Assembly (NCBI GenBank): GCA_025351745.1
Contig: JANXVI010000459.1
Location: 1 to 32,132 of the forward strand
Reading direction: 5' to 3'
DNA length: 32,132 nt
Source: Rhodoferax sp.
Lineage (GTDB): Bacteria; Pseudomonadota; Gammaproteobacteria; Burkholderiales; Burkholderiaceae_C
Part shown: positions 24,835-31,750 of the stretch, in pieces
How the letters are laid out: each line of letters begins with the position of its first letter
Position numbering within the stretch: position 1 is the stretch's first letter
Program-made: the position numbers and the translations under genes
The notes under the pieces: model-generated
Database searches by the model: none
Seen by the model: only the letters and a program-made list of their open reading frames with translations
Told to the model about the DNA's origin: nothing

Positions 24835-25821
24835 ATGGCAAAAATAGTTTTTGGGATGGCGGTGCCACATAGCGGAATGCTCGGACAGGCGCCGGAAGAC
24901 TGGTTGAAAAATGGGGAGCGGGACAGGAACAACCCAGAGTTGTGGTTCCGCAACCGGACATGGACCTATCCGGAGCTGGAGGCACACCGTGGCGCAGCGT
25001 TTGAGAAGTATCTGACCATTGAAGAGCGTACTGCGCGCGCCGCGCGTTGCCGAACCGCACTCGACGAAATGGCTGCGGCCTATCGGAATGCGAACGTAGA
25101 CGTTGCCATCGTACTAGGGAAGGATCAGAAGGAGATCTTCACGGATTTCTCTCCGTCCATCGCGATCTACACCGGTGAGGAGGTCCACAACGGTCCGCCA
25201 CAGCGCGATGTCTATGCGCCCGATCACCACGTTACACACAAATGCCACCCTAAGTTGGCGACCTATCTCATTGACCACTTCCAAAGCGAAGGCTTCGACC
25301 TGACCGACCTTTTTGCGTGGCCGGATAACGTGTGGATGAAACCGCTGCCCGCTTACCCGGTGGTGCCGCATGCCTACAGCTTCGTCTATCACCAAATCAT
25401 GGGCGACAACCCGCCACCGCATGTCCCCATCATCATGAATTGCTTCTATCCACCGACACAGCCGTCGATGGCTCGTTGCATCGATTTTGGACGGGTGCTG
25501 CGCGACGCGTTGAACGCCTGGCCTGACGATGTGCGCGTTGGCATCTTCGCGTCCGGTGGCTTGTCTCACTTCGTCAACGACGAGGAGTTTGACCACAACA
25601 TCATGAAGATGCTGTCCACCTATGACTACGAAGGGTTGGCTGCGGTGGACAACCGCTCCTACCAGTCAGGCACCTCGGAAATCAAGCTCTATGTCAGCGT
25701 GATGAAGGCCCTACAGGAAACCGGCGCCGAGATGACGCTAGTTGACTACGTACCTTGCTGGCGCACCGCTGCGGGCACCGGAGAAGGCATGGGCTTCATG
25801 TACTGGAAGGCCGCTGACTGA
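24835..25821 (+). CDS. LigB-superfamily extradiol dioxygenase (3-O-methylgallate/protocatechuate dioxygenase-like)
   Basis: This 328-residue protein of the type II extradiol ring-cleavage superfamily starts MAKIVFGMAVPHSGM with iron ligand His12. VGIFASGGLSHF carries the catalytic His245 and SGTSEIKLYV the likely ligand Glu282. The N-terminal segment GERDRNNPELWFRNRTWTYPEL and the stretch VLGKDQKEIFTDFSPSIAIYTG resemble DesZ-type single-subunit enzymes rather than LigB proper; the His ligand found in a DHG context in LigB is not seen there (residues 95-98 read GKDQ). No LigA-like small subunit gene is present. GAGGA precedes the ATG. Predicted reaction: meta-cleavage of a catecholic or gallate-like acid. 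Confidence 0.83.
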   Translation: MAKIVFGMAVPHSGMLGQAPEDWLKNGERDRNNPELWFRNRTWTYPELEAHRGAAFEKYLTIEERTARAARCRTALDEMAAAYRNANVDVAIVLGKDQKEIFTDFSPSIAIYTGEEVHNGPPQRDVYAPDHHVTHKCHPKLATYLIDHFQSEGFDLTDLFAWPDNVWMKPLPAYPVVPHAYSFVYHQIMGDNPPPHVPIIMNCFYPPTQPSMARCIDFGRVLRDALNAWPDDVRVGIFASGGLSHFVNDEEFDHNIMKMLSTYDYEGLAAVDNRSYQSGTSEIKLYVSVMKALQETGAEMTLVDYVPCWRTAAGTGEGMGFMYWKAAD

Positions 25822-25860
25822 TCTTGCGCCGGACCCTATTCAAACCTAAGAGAAAAGACC

Positions 25861-26718
25861 ATGACTGATACCCGCCTCAATAGCATTATTCGCGCCTTCG
25901 AAGCTGGCAAGCCCGCCTTCGCTGCGTTCTCCAAACTGGACAAACAGACCGCCATCGAGATGAGTGATGCGCCATATGACGGCATTGTTTTTGAGATGGA
26001 GCACAACCCCTATGACGTTTCAGCGTTGGGCGACGCGCTGCAATACATGCTCAACCGCAAGACGATTGCAGCATCCGCTTCGGTAGCACCCGGGGTCACA
26101 CCGATCGCTCGCATACCTGCCAACGGGGTCGAGATGAACCAGTCGTTTGCGAAACAGGTGCTGGACCGCGGCGCCTATGGCGTCATCTGGCCGCACGTGG
26201 CGACAGTGGAACAGGCCTACAACGCAGTGGCGTCCTGTCGCTATGCGCGGCCAAAGAATGCGCCGCTGTATGAACCCAAAGGAGTACGCGGTGACGGACC
26301 GGCAAACGCAGCCCGCTATTGGGGCTTGAGCATGCCCGAGTACTACGCGAAGGCTGATGTATGGCCATTGGCACCTCAGGGTGAAATTTTGGTCGGGTTG
26401 ATGTGTGAGAGCACTCAAGCCATTGAGAATCTGGATGACATTCTGTCGAACGTGCCCGGCATCGGTTTCATTCTGATAGGAGAGGGCGATCTCAGCCAGG
26501 AACTGGGCTTTGCGCGCCAGTACGAGCACCCGGTAGTAGTCGATGCTATGCGCAAGATCGTCGAAACCTGCCACAAGCACAAGGTGGTGGTTGGAAATCC
26601 CCATGTCACAGCCAAAAACCACAGGCGGTTGCAGGAAGAAGGTTACCGCTTCCTGATGTCGGCTCCGCAGCGTACCTATGGCGTGGTCGGACTGGCCCGA
26701 GATATGGCGGGATACTGA
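25861..26718 (+). CDS. HpcH/HpaI-family aldolase
   Basis: This 285-residue class II pyruvate aldolase is of the HpaI/GarL type. Catalytic and metal residues are in place: His48 in VFEMEHNP, Arg84 in TPIARIP, Glu183 in VGLMCEST and Asp210 in LIGEGDLSQELG. These enzymes split 4-hydroxy-2-oxo acids into pyruvate (or oxaloacetate) and an aldehyde or oxoacid, the last step of meta-cleavage routes. It follows the dioxygenase by 39 bp and its stop is two bases from the next start. In LigJ pathways the aldolase is normally of the LigK/RraA type, so an HpcH-type enzyme in this position is a substitution or a sign of a different product. Confidence 0.88.
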   Translation: MTDTRLNSIIRAFEAGKPAFAAFSKLDKQTAIEMSDAPYDGIVFEMEHNPYDVSALGDALQYMLNRKTIAASASVAPGVTPIARIPANGVEMNQSFAKQVLDRGAYGVIWPHVATVEQAYNAVASCRYARPKNAPLYEPKGVRGDGPANAARYWGLSMPEYYAKADVWPLAPQGEILVGLMCESTQAIENLDDILSNVPGIGFILIGEGDLSQELGFARQYEHPVVVDAMRKIVETCHKHKVVVGNPHVTAKNHRRLQEEGYRFLMSAPQRTYGVVGLARDMAGY

Positions 26719-26720
26719 GT

Positions 26721-28265
26721 ATGAATGGAGCAGAGAGCTTGGTTGCAACATTGGTCGATCAGGGTGTCGACATCTGTTTTGCCAACCCCGGAACGTCGGA
26801 AATGCATTTTCTGGCTGCACTGGAAAACCCGAAGATGCGCAGCGTTCTGTGCCTGTTTGAAGGTGTTGCCACCGGCGCCGCAGATGGCTGGTACCGGATG
26901 AAGGACACGCCTGCCTCCACCTTGCTCCACCTCGGGCCAGGGCTGGCGAACGGCTTGGCGAATATTCACAATGCCAAGCGTGCTTCGTCGGGCATGGTTA
27001 ACATCATTGGTGAACATTCGCGCGCGCACCTCAAATATGACCCACCGCTGAGCTCTGATATTGAGGGCTTGGCGCGACCGCTGAGCCATTGGGTTCGCCG
27101 AGCGGATTCGGCGAGTGCAATCGCCTGGGATGCCGCGATGGCAGTGGCCAAAGCGTCGGAGCATCCCGGCCAGATTGCGACTTTGATTCTTCCTGGCGAT
27201 ACATCCTGGCAGGATGCAGGGACGCCAGTGGTTCAACAGCGGTCGGTCGTAGCGCACAAGGCGCCGGATGCAGCGCGGATCGCGCATGTAGCGCGTGTGC
27301 TGCGTTCGGGTGAACCGACGCTGATTATTCTTGCGAACAAGGCAACCCGTGGCGCTGCGCTGGAGCGGGCCGGCAGGGTGGCGGCAGCCACGGGGGCACG
27401 CCTTGGTTCGCAATTTTTTTCTGCACGGATCGAACGCGGCGCAGGGCGCGTTCCTATCGAGCGCATTCCCTACGCCGTAGCCCAGGCTGGCGCTTTCCTG
27501 AAAGACTTCAAGCATATCGTCACCGTTGAGACCAAGGAGCCGATCGCCTTTTTCAGTTACCCGGACAAGCCGAGTCTGCTCAAGCCGGAGGGAACCCTGG
27601 TGCACACCCTGGTCGAAGCCGATGAAGACAGTGCGCTGGCATTTGACATGTTGCTCGATATGCTCGGCGCGACTGCGACGCGACCGGTTCTGCAGGCGCG
27701 CGTATCGACGCCCGTTCCTACCGGTGCACTCAATCCGTTGAGCGTGGCGCATGCACTGGCCGCCGCTCTGCCGGAAAACTGTATCCTGGTGGATGAGTCG
27801 CTCACTACAGGGCGCGAATCCATGGGCCACACTATGGGCGCTGCACCCCATGACCTGATCAACAACATGGGTGGGTCGATTGGCTATGGAACGCCGCTGG
27901 CCACGGGTGCGGCGTTGGCCTGCCCCGACCGGCGCGTGTTCTGCATGGTCGGTGACGGCAGTGCCATGTACACCATCCAGTCGTTGTGGACGCAGGCGCG
28001 TGAGGGTCTGAACATCACAACCATCATCTTCGCCAACAACAGCTACGCCATCCTCAAGGCTGAATATGCGCTGATGGGTGCAGGCACGCCTGGCGCGCGC
28101 GCGCTATCCATGATCGATATCGATCGCCCACGCATTGACTGGCAGGCCATGGCTAAGAGCATGGGCGTGCCTGCCGTCGCCGTTGATACAGCCGAGGCAT
28201 TCCACAAGGCCATGGTGGACTCCGTGCGTGAGCCGGGGCCGTTGCTCATCGAAGTCCGCCTGTAG
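26721..28265 (+). CDS. Thiamine-diphosphate-dependent enzyme, acetolactate synthase/benzoylformate decarboxylase-like
   Basis: The 514-residue protein has the three-domain ThDP fold. The Pyr domain has the catalytic Glu47 in CLFEGVATGAADGWYRM after ICFANPGTSEMHF. The PP domain has the cofactor motif MVGDGSAMYTIQSLWTQA... ending in FANNSYAILKAEY (about residues 408-440). It is annotated-type 'acetolactate synthase large subunit', but no regulatory small subunit is encoded here, and the catabolic setting suggests a 2-oxoacid decarboxylase or carboligase. ATG 26721 begins two bases after the aldolase stop, so the two are probably translationally coupled. Which 2-oxoacid it uses is unknown; oxaloacetate or a ring-cleavage fragment would fit. 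Confidence 0.87.
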   Translation: MNGAESLVATLVDQGVDICFANPGTSEMHFLAALENPKMRSVLCLFEGVATGAADGWYRMKDTPASTLLHLGPGLANGLANIHNAKRASSGMVNIIGEHSRAHLKYDPPLSSDIEGLARPLSHWVRRADSASAIAWDAAMAVAKASEHPGQIATLILPGDTSWQDAGTPVVQQRSVVAHKAPDAARIAHVARVLRSGEPTLIILANKATRGAALERAGRVAAATGARLGSQFFSARIERGAGRVPIERIPYAVAQAGAFLKDFKHIVTVETKEPIAFFSYPDKPSLLKPEGTLVHTLVEADEDSALAFDMLLDMLGATATRPVLQARVSTPVPTGALNPLSVAHALAAALPENCILVDESLTTGRESMGHTMGAAPHDLINNMGGSIGYGTPLATGAALACPDRRVFCMVGDGSAMYTIQSLWTQAREGLNITTIIFANNSYAILKAEYALMGAGTPGARALSMIDIDRPRIDWQAMAKSMGVPAVAVDTAEAFHKAMVDSVREPGPLLIEVRL

Positions 28266-28294
28266 TTCGCTCACCGCACAAGGAAACAATAGAA

Positions 28295-29203
28295 ATGACA
28301 ACGACAGCAACTGGGGTTTCAACCCAAGTCCCGACATTACGCACAAACCTGGCTGACTATCCGGTGACCAAGGCGATGAAGGACGGACGGGTTCAATCCG
28401 ACATTGTCAAGCTCGACTTTTGCGGCCCCACCCCCGCGCACAATGGATTCAAGGCCATGGTGCGCGAGAACGCCTTCGACGCAGGCGAACTGGCGATCGT
28501 TACCTTTTTGCAAGCCAAGGCTTATGGCAAGCCCTATGTCCTACTGCCAACCCCGATCTCGGGGCGATTCCAGCACCATTGTGCAGGCTTCAACACCGAC
28601 TTTGGCCATATTAACCCCAAGGACATCGAAGGAAAGCCAGTCGGCGTTCGAACTTACACGCAGACAACGGCATTGTGGATCCGGGGCATCTTGCGCCACG
28701 AATACGGTGTGGACCTAGACAAAGTGACCTGGATGACGTTGGGCGACGGCCACCTTGCCGAGTACACCGATCCGAAGAATTGCATACGCCTGCCCAAGGG
28801 CTCATCCATTCCACAAATGATGCTCGATGGAGAACTGACTGCAGCGCTGCTCGGCGAGGACATGCCCAAGGACCCACGTGTGCGCACACTGGTTCCTGAT
28901 GCGCAGACCGCAGCCAAGGATTGGTTCGCGCGCGAGAACGTCGTGCCGATTAACCACATGTTTGTTGTGCACGCAGATATTTCCAGAACACGCCCTGACA
29001 TCGTTCGTGAACTGTACCGAATGGTGACCGAGAGCCGTGCGCTGACCGAGGGCGGCGTGCCCGCCATCTTCCCTCCCATTGGGTTGGAAGCCAACCGCAA
29101 AGGGCTCCAGTTGGCGATTGACTGGGCGCTCGACCAAAAAATCATTCCACACCGCCTGTCTGTCGACGAATTGTTTGATGACGTCACGGCCAGTCTGGGC
29201 TGA
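28295..29203 (+). CDS. 4,5-dihydroxyphthalate decarboxylase-like protein (Pht5 family), paralogue 2
   Basis: This 302-residue homologue of the protein at 20473 has the blocks AFDAGELAIVTFLQAKAYGKPYVLLPTPISGRFQHHCAGF, DIEGKPVGVRTYTQTTALWIRGILRHEYG and LPKGSSIPQMMLDGEL in the same order. It too lacks a signal peptide and is therefore probably cytoplasmic. AAGGAA precedes the ATG. The two paralogues differ at many positions, so they are not a recent duplication and probably act on different intermediates, or one is a binding protein. It is the eighth gene of the operon. Confidence 0.83.
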   Translation: MTTTATGVSTQVPTLRTNLADYPVTKAMKDGRVQSDIVKLDFCGPTPAHNGFKAMVRENAFDAGELAIVTFLQAKAYGKPYVLLPTPISGRFQHHCAGFNTDFGHINPKDIEGKPVGVRTYTQTTALWIRGILRHEYGVDLDKVTWMTLGDGHLAEYTDPKNCIRLPKGSSIPQMMLDGELTAALLGEDMPKDPRVRTLVPDAQTAAKDWFARENVVPINHMFVVHADISRTRPDIVRELYRMVTESRALTEGGVPAIFPPIGLEANRKGLQLAIDWALDQKIIPHRLSVDELFDDVTASLG

Positions 29204-29229
29204 ATAACCTAAAAAATCAGGAGACAAGC

Positions 29230-30372
29230 ATGAAAGAAACCATGACAAATCGGGCACCCGCTGTTTCGGGTATCGTTGTCATGGCAACCGCATTCGCCCC
29301 ATGCCATGCGCAGCCGGAGAGCCGGGAGCCTATCGTCATCGGCATCCTGACCGCACAAGGCAACGATGGCACTGAGGCGCGTGCATTGGCGGGTGCCAAA
29401 GCTTACATTGGGCGTATCAATGCCATTGGCGGCGTCCACGGACGCAAGCTGCGGATCGCGAGTGACTCCTTCGAGCCTGGCTCAGTGCAGAGCTATTCCG
29501 AAAAACTGCGCCGACTCATTGCCACGGAGAAGCCCACAGCAGTATTTGGTTGCGGGGACGACCAAACCTGCGAATTGGCCGCCAAAATTGCGGAGGAGAC
29601 GCAGGTCCCATTGGTTGGACCCTTGTCAGGATCGAGCGCCCTATCGCGGCGGGCCAATGCCCAGGTATTTAGGTTGCGAGCTGGCTATGACCGAGAGGCG
29701 GCTGCGATTGCCGCGCAATTCCGCCAATTGGGAAGCTCCCGCATCGCAGTCGTAACCGACACCGCATCAAGTGGAGAGGCCGATCGCCTCCTGCTGGCGG
29801 CGCTGGTCAAGGAAGGCATGCAGGCGCAGCACATCCCTCTATCGGGCACATCCAAGCAAGAATTGAGTGGCTTGGTTCAAAGGCTTGGGGATGAGCGGTT
29901 CCACGCCGTGGTAATGAACATCAAGGCGGCGACAGTCAAAGCGATCATCAACGAGGGGCTGTCGGAGAGACGCGAGTGGCCTCGTATTCTGATGACGATC
30001 GCCAACGGGAGCATCAACACATACACATCCTTCTTCAAGGGCCGGGTAGTTGGTTTTACCCAAGTGGTTCCGAATCCTGAAGTGATGGTGCTTCCACTGA
30101 CGCGTGAGCTGGATGAAGACGCGAGCCAGTACTCCGGCGTCTTGGCTTGGACAGATGAAGGCATGGAGGGCTACATCACTGCCAGGCTGCTGGTTGCCGC
30201 CATCCGAAAAGCGAGTCCGGGTGGAACACCAGAGCGGGTATCTTCCGTTCTGGCGTCTGCTGACCAATGGGACATCAGCGGGTTCAGACTGAGCTTCGCC
30301 AAAGGTCGCGAGGCAGGGTCAGACTGGGTAGAAGTCGGACTGCGCAGCCGGGAGGGTGTTCTGCTTCGTTGA
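29230..30372 (+). CDS. Type-1 (leucine-binding-like) solute-binding protein, orphan, paralogue 2
   Basis: This 380-residue periplasmic binding protein has the signal region MTNRAPAVSGIVVMATAFAPCHAQ, then EPIVIGILTAQGNDGTEARALAGAKAYIGRINAIGGVHGRKLRIASDSFEP, typical of the branched-chain amino acid/aromatic-acid binding family. An AGGAG site precedes ATG 29230. As with the protein at 13019, no ABC permease is encoded nearby, although the two share the C-terminal style (EGYITARLL...GYRVNFAK versus EGYITARLL...GFRLSFAK). It ends the operon; I see no terminator in 30373-30440. Confidence 0.87.
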   Translation: MKETMTNRAPAVSGIVVMATAFAPCHAQPESREPIVIGILTAQGNDGTEARALAGAKAYIGRINAIGGVHGRKLRIASDSFEPGSVQSYSEKLRRLIATEKPTAVFGCGDDQTCELAAKIAEETQVPLVGPLSGSSALSRRANAQVFRLRAGYDREAAAIAAQFRQLGSSRIAVVTDTASSGEADRLLLAALVKEGMQAQHIPLSGTSKQELSGLVQRLGDERFHAVVMNIKAATVKAIINEGLSERREWPRILMTIANGSINTYTSFFKGRVVGFTQVVPNPEVMVLPLTRELDEDASQYSGVLAWTDEGMEGYITARLLVAAIRKASPGGTPERVSSVLASADQWDISGFRLSFAKGREAGSDWVEVGLRSREGVLLR

Positions 30373-30440
30373 CGTAGTGCGCATCAGTAGGTCACTTCTT
30401 CCTAAACGATGCCCAACAGTAGCCTTCATACAAGCAATCC

Positions 30441-30671
30441 ATGGCATTTCAAGCGCAAGCCGATCCCAAAGAGGCAATAGACATGTTTTCGGCACTCATG
30501 ATTCGCGCCCGAGACGCGGGTGTATTGCTTCGCCCACCGCCGCCAGTGCCCATGACATGCTGTGGCCGTGGGTGCAATGGCTGCGTTTGGCAGGGGTTTT
30601 ATGCTGCAGCGAATTATTGGAAAGAGGATGCGTTGCTTAAGCTACTTGCTCACTCTGTGGATCGGACGTGA
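30441..30671 (+). CDS. Small oxidoreductase-like (Cys-rich) protein
   Basis: This 76-residue protein has the central block PPPPVPMTCCGRGCNGCVWQGFY, the hallmark of the 'oxidoreductase-like' N-terminal domain (Oxidored-like family), with four Cys in a CC-x3-C-x2-C pattern that could bind a metal or cofactor. Such small proteins are common in Burkholderiales; their role is unknown. It lies 68 bases after the catabolic operon in the same direction but is probably chromosomal backbone rather than part of the pathway. Confidence 0.7.
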   Translation: MAFQAQADPKEAIDMFSALMIRARDAGVLLRPPPPVPMTCCGRGCNGCVWQGFYAAANYWKEDALLKLLAHSVDRT

Positions 30672-30793
30672 TGCTTTGCTTTTAGCATAAAGCCATCGCA
30701 GAGAGACTGCCCGCTCACGAATTTTTGGGAAGACCTATTTGACGCCTTCATGACTCATACTCTCTGGGTTATGGAGCCGCTTAAAATTTGGCG

Positions 30794-30808
30794 CGGCTTC
30801 AGAAGCCG
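30794..30808. repeat. Perfect inverted repeat upstream of the helix-turn-helix gene
   Basis: CGGCTTC and GAAGCCG, 7-bp arms around one base, 23 bases ahead of ATG 30832. It may be an operator for the small DNA-binding protein encoded just downstream. The rest of 30672-30831 shows nothing else. Confidence 0.4.
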
Positions 30809-30831
30809 AAAATGTCGATCCACTTCTTTCA

Positions 30832-31131
30832 ATGTCCATGCATACATTTTCAGCTATCGCAATGCAGCCACCTTCTGGATGTGAGCTCAAGGCTGCCAGG
30901 CTTGCCGTCGGGCTTAGCCAGGTGCAAGCGGCGGAGCTCATGGGGTATCCGGTGCAGGCCGGCAGCCGCGGTGGCATACAGTCCCGGACTTGGCAGGCGC
31001 TGGAGAGTGAGACGGATCCCCGCAATATGCCGGCACCGATCTTTGCGATGTTTCTGTTGTTGACTCAGCAACATCCGGAGTTGGCCTTAGTTGGAAAGAG
31101 TTCCGCCGCGGCCCATCAACTTTCCACTTAG
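30832..31131 (+). CDS. Small helix-turn-helix (XRE-like) protein
   Basis: The protein has 99 residues, or 89 if ATG 30862 is used. ELKAARLAVGLSQVQAAELMGYP resembles the first helices of an XRE/Cro-type domain, with an insertion before RTWQALESETDPRNMPAPIFAMFLLLTQQHPEL, which looks like the remaining helices. This is a fold-level reading without a close family in mind. A perfect inverted repeat stands directly upstream, consistent with autoregulation. Confidence 0.6.
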   Translation: MSMHTFSAIAMQPPSGCELKAARLAVGLSQVQAAELMGYPVQAGSRGGIQSRTWQALESETDPRNMPAPIFAMFLLLTQQHPELALVGKSSAAAHQLST

Positions 31132-31159
31132 TGTGGTGAGCATCAGTGTTGTCCTTGAC

Positions 31160-31204
31160 GTTGGTCCGATCAGTGACTGTCGGGAGCTCGAACCTCGCAC
31201 CAAC
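31160..31204 (+). other. tRNA-like 3' fragment (tentative)
   Basis: GTTGGT at 31160 and ACCAAC at 31199 could pair as an acceptor stem. Between them GGGAG-CTCGAAC-CTCGC has the shape of a T arm with four of five stem pairs and a near-standard loop. The D and anticodon arms are missing, so this is at most a deleted tRNA gene. No other evidence supports it. Confidence 0.25.
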
Positions 31205-31240
31205 TATTGGCAAGCGAACGAGCGGACAAAGAACTAATGA

Positions 31241-31264
31241 AAAACGGCCCTTTCGGGCCGTTTC
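31241..31264 (-). terminator. Intrinsic terminator of the histone-like gene
   Basis: AAACGGCCC (31242-31250) and GGGCCGTTT (31255-31263) form a perfect 9-bp stem with loop TTTC. Read on the minus strand it is followed by a T-rich stretch, 15 bases after the gene's stop codon. Confidence 0.85.
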
Positions 31265-31278
31265 AAGAAGAAGTGACT

Positions 31279-31575
31279 TTACTTCTTGGCGGGCTTCGAT
31301 GCGGGCTTTTTCGCCTTGGCAGCAACACTCTTCGCTGGCGCTGCAGGTGCTGCTGGCTTTGCCGCCGCTTGGGCTTCCTTCAGGGTGGTCCGCTCAGCTT
31401 TGAGTGCATTGAGGGTCCCTGTGACCTTGGCAATCTTCTCATTGAGTTTCACGATAGCTTTGGCCTCTTTTGAGACCTTGACCACCTTCTTCGTGGCGGG
31501 TTTGGCGGCGGGCTTTGAAGCTTTTGCCGGAGCCTTTGATGGGGCTTTGGAGATGAGTTTTTTTGCAGTTGCCAT
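31279..31575 (-). CDS. Lys/Ala/Pro-rich histone H1-like DNA-binding protein
   Basis: This 98-residue, highly basic protein has N- and C-terminal tails of AKKPASKPAKK-type repeats and a central helical stretch KEAKAIVKLNEKIAKVTGTLNALKAERTTLKEAQAA. It resembles the histone H1-like/AlgP-like proteins of betaproteobacteria that bind DNA non-specifically. A TATAAA box lies at 31633-31628 on the minus strand, about 55 bases before the ATG; no clear -35 is seen. A strong terminator follows the gene. It is likely native chromosome rather than cargo. Confidence 0.8.
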   Translation of the reverse strand: MATAKKLISKAPSKAPAKASKPAAKPATKKVVKVSKEAKAIVKLNEKIAKVTGTLNALKAERTTLKEAQAAAKPAAPAAPAKSVAAKAKKPASKPAKK

Positions 31576-31750
31576 TTTTATTTTCCATTAAACGCTTCGC
31601 TTCTTAGTTGAGAGAAGTGCTCCGGATTTTATAGCAAATCGAAGAGCTTATGTGATAGCAATGATCGAAGCCGATCGTGCTTGCGATGCCGGTGATACGC
31701 AATCATCTAGTGGCCAAAGCGGTGTTCAGAAAAGCGTGTGTTAGCCGCAA

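Noticed and set aside
26676..27851. 391-residue minus-strand frame opposite the ThDP enzyme.
   Set aside because: Rich in Arg, His and Cys with no domain; the plus strand holds a complete ThDP enzyme.
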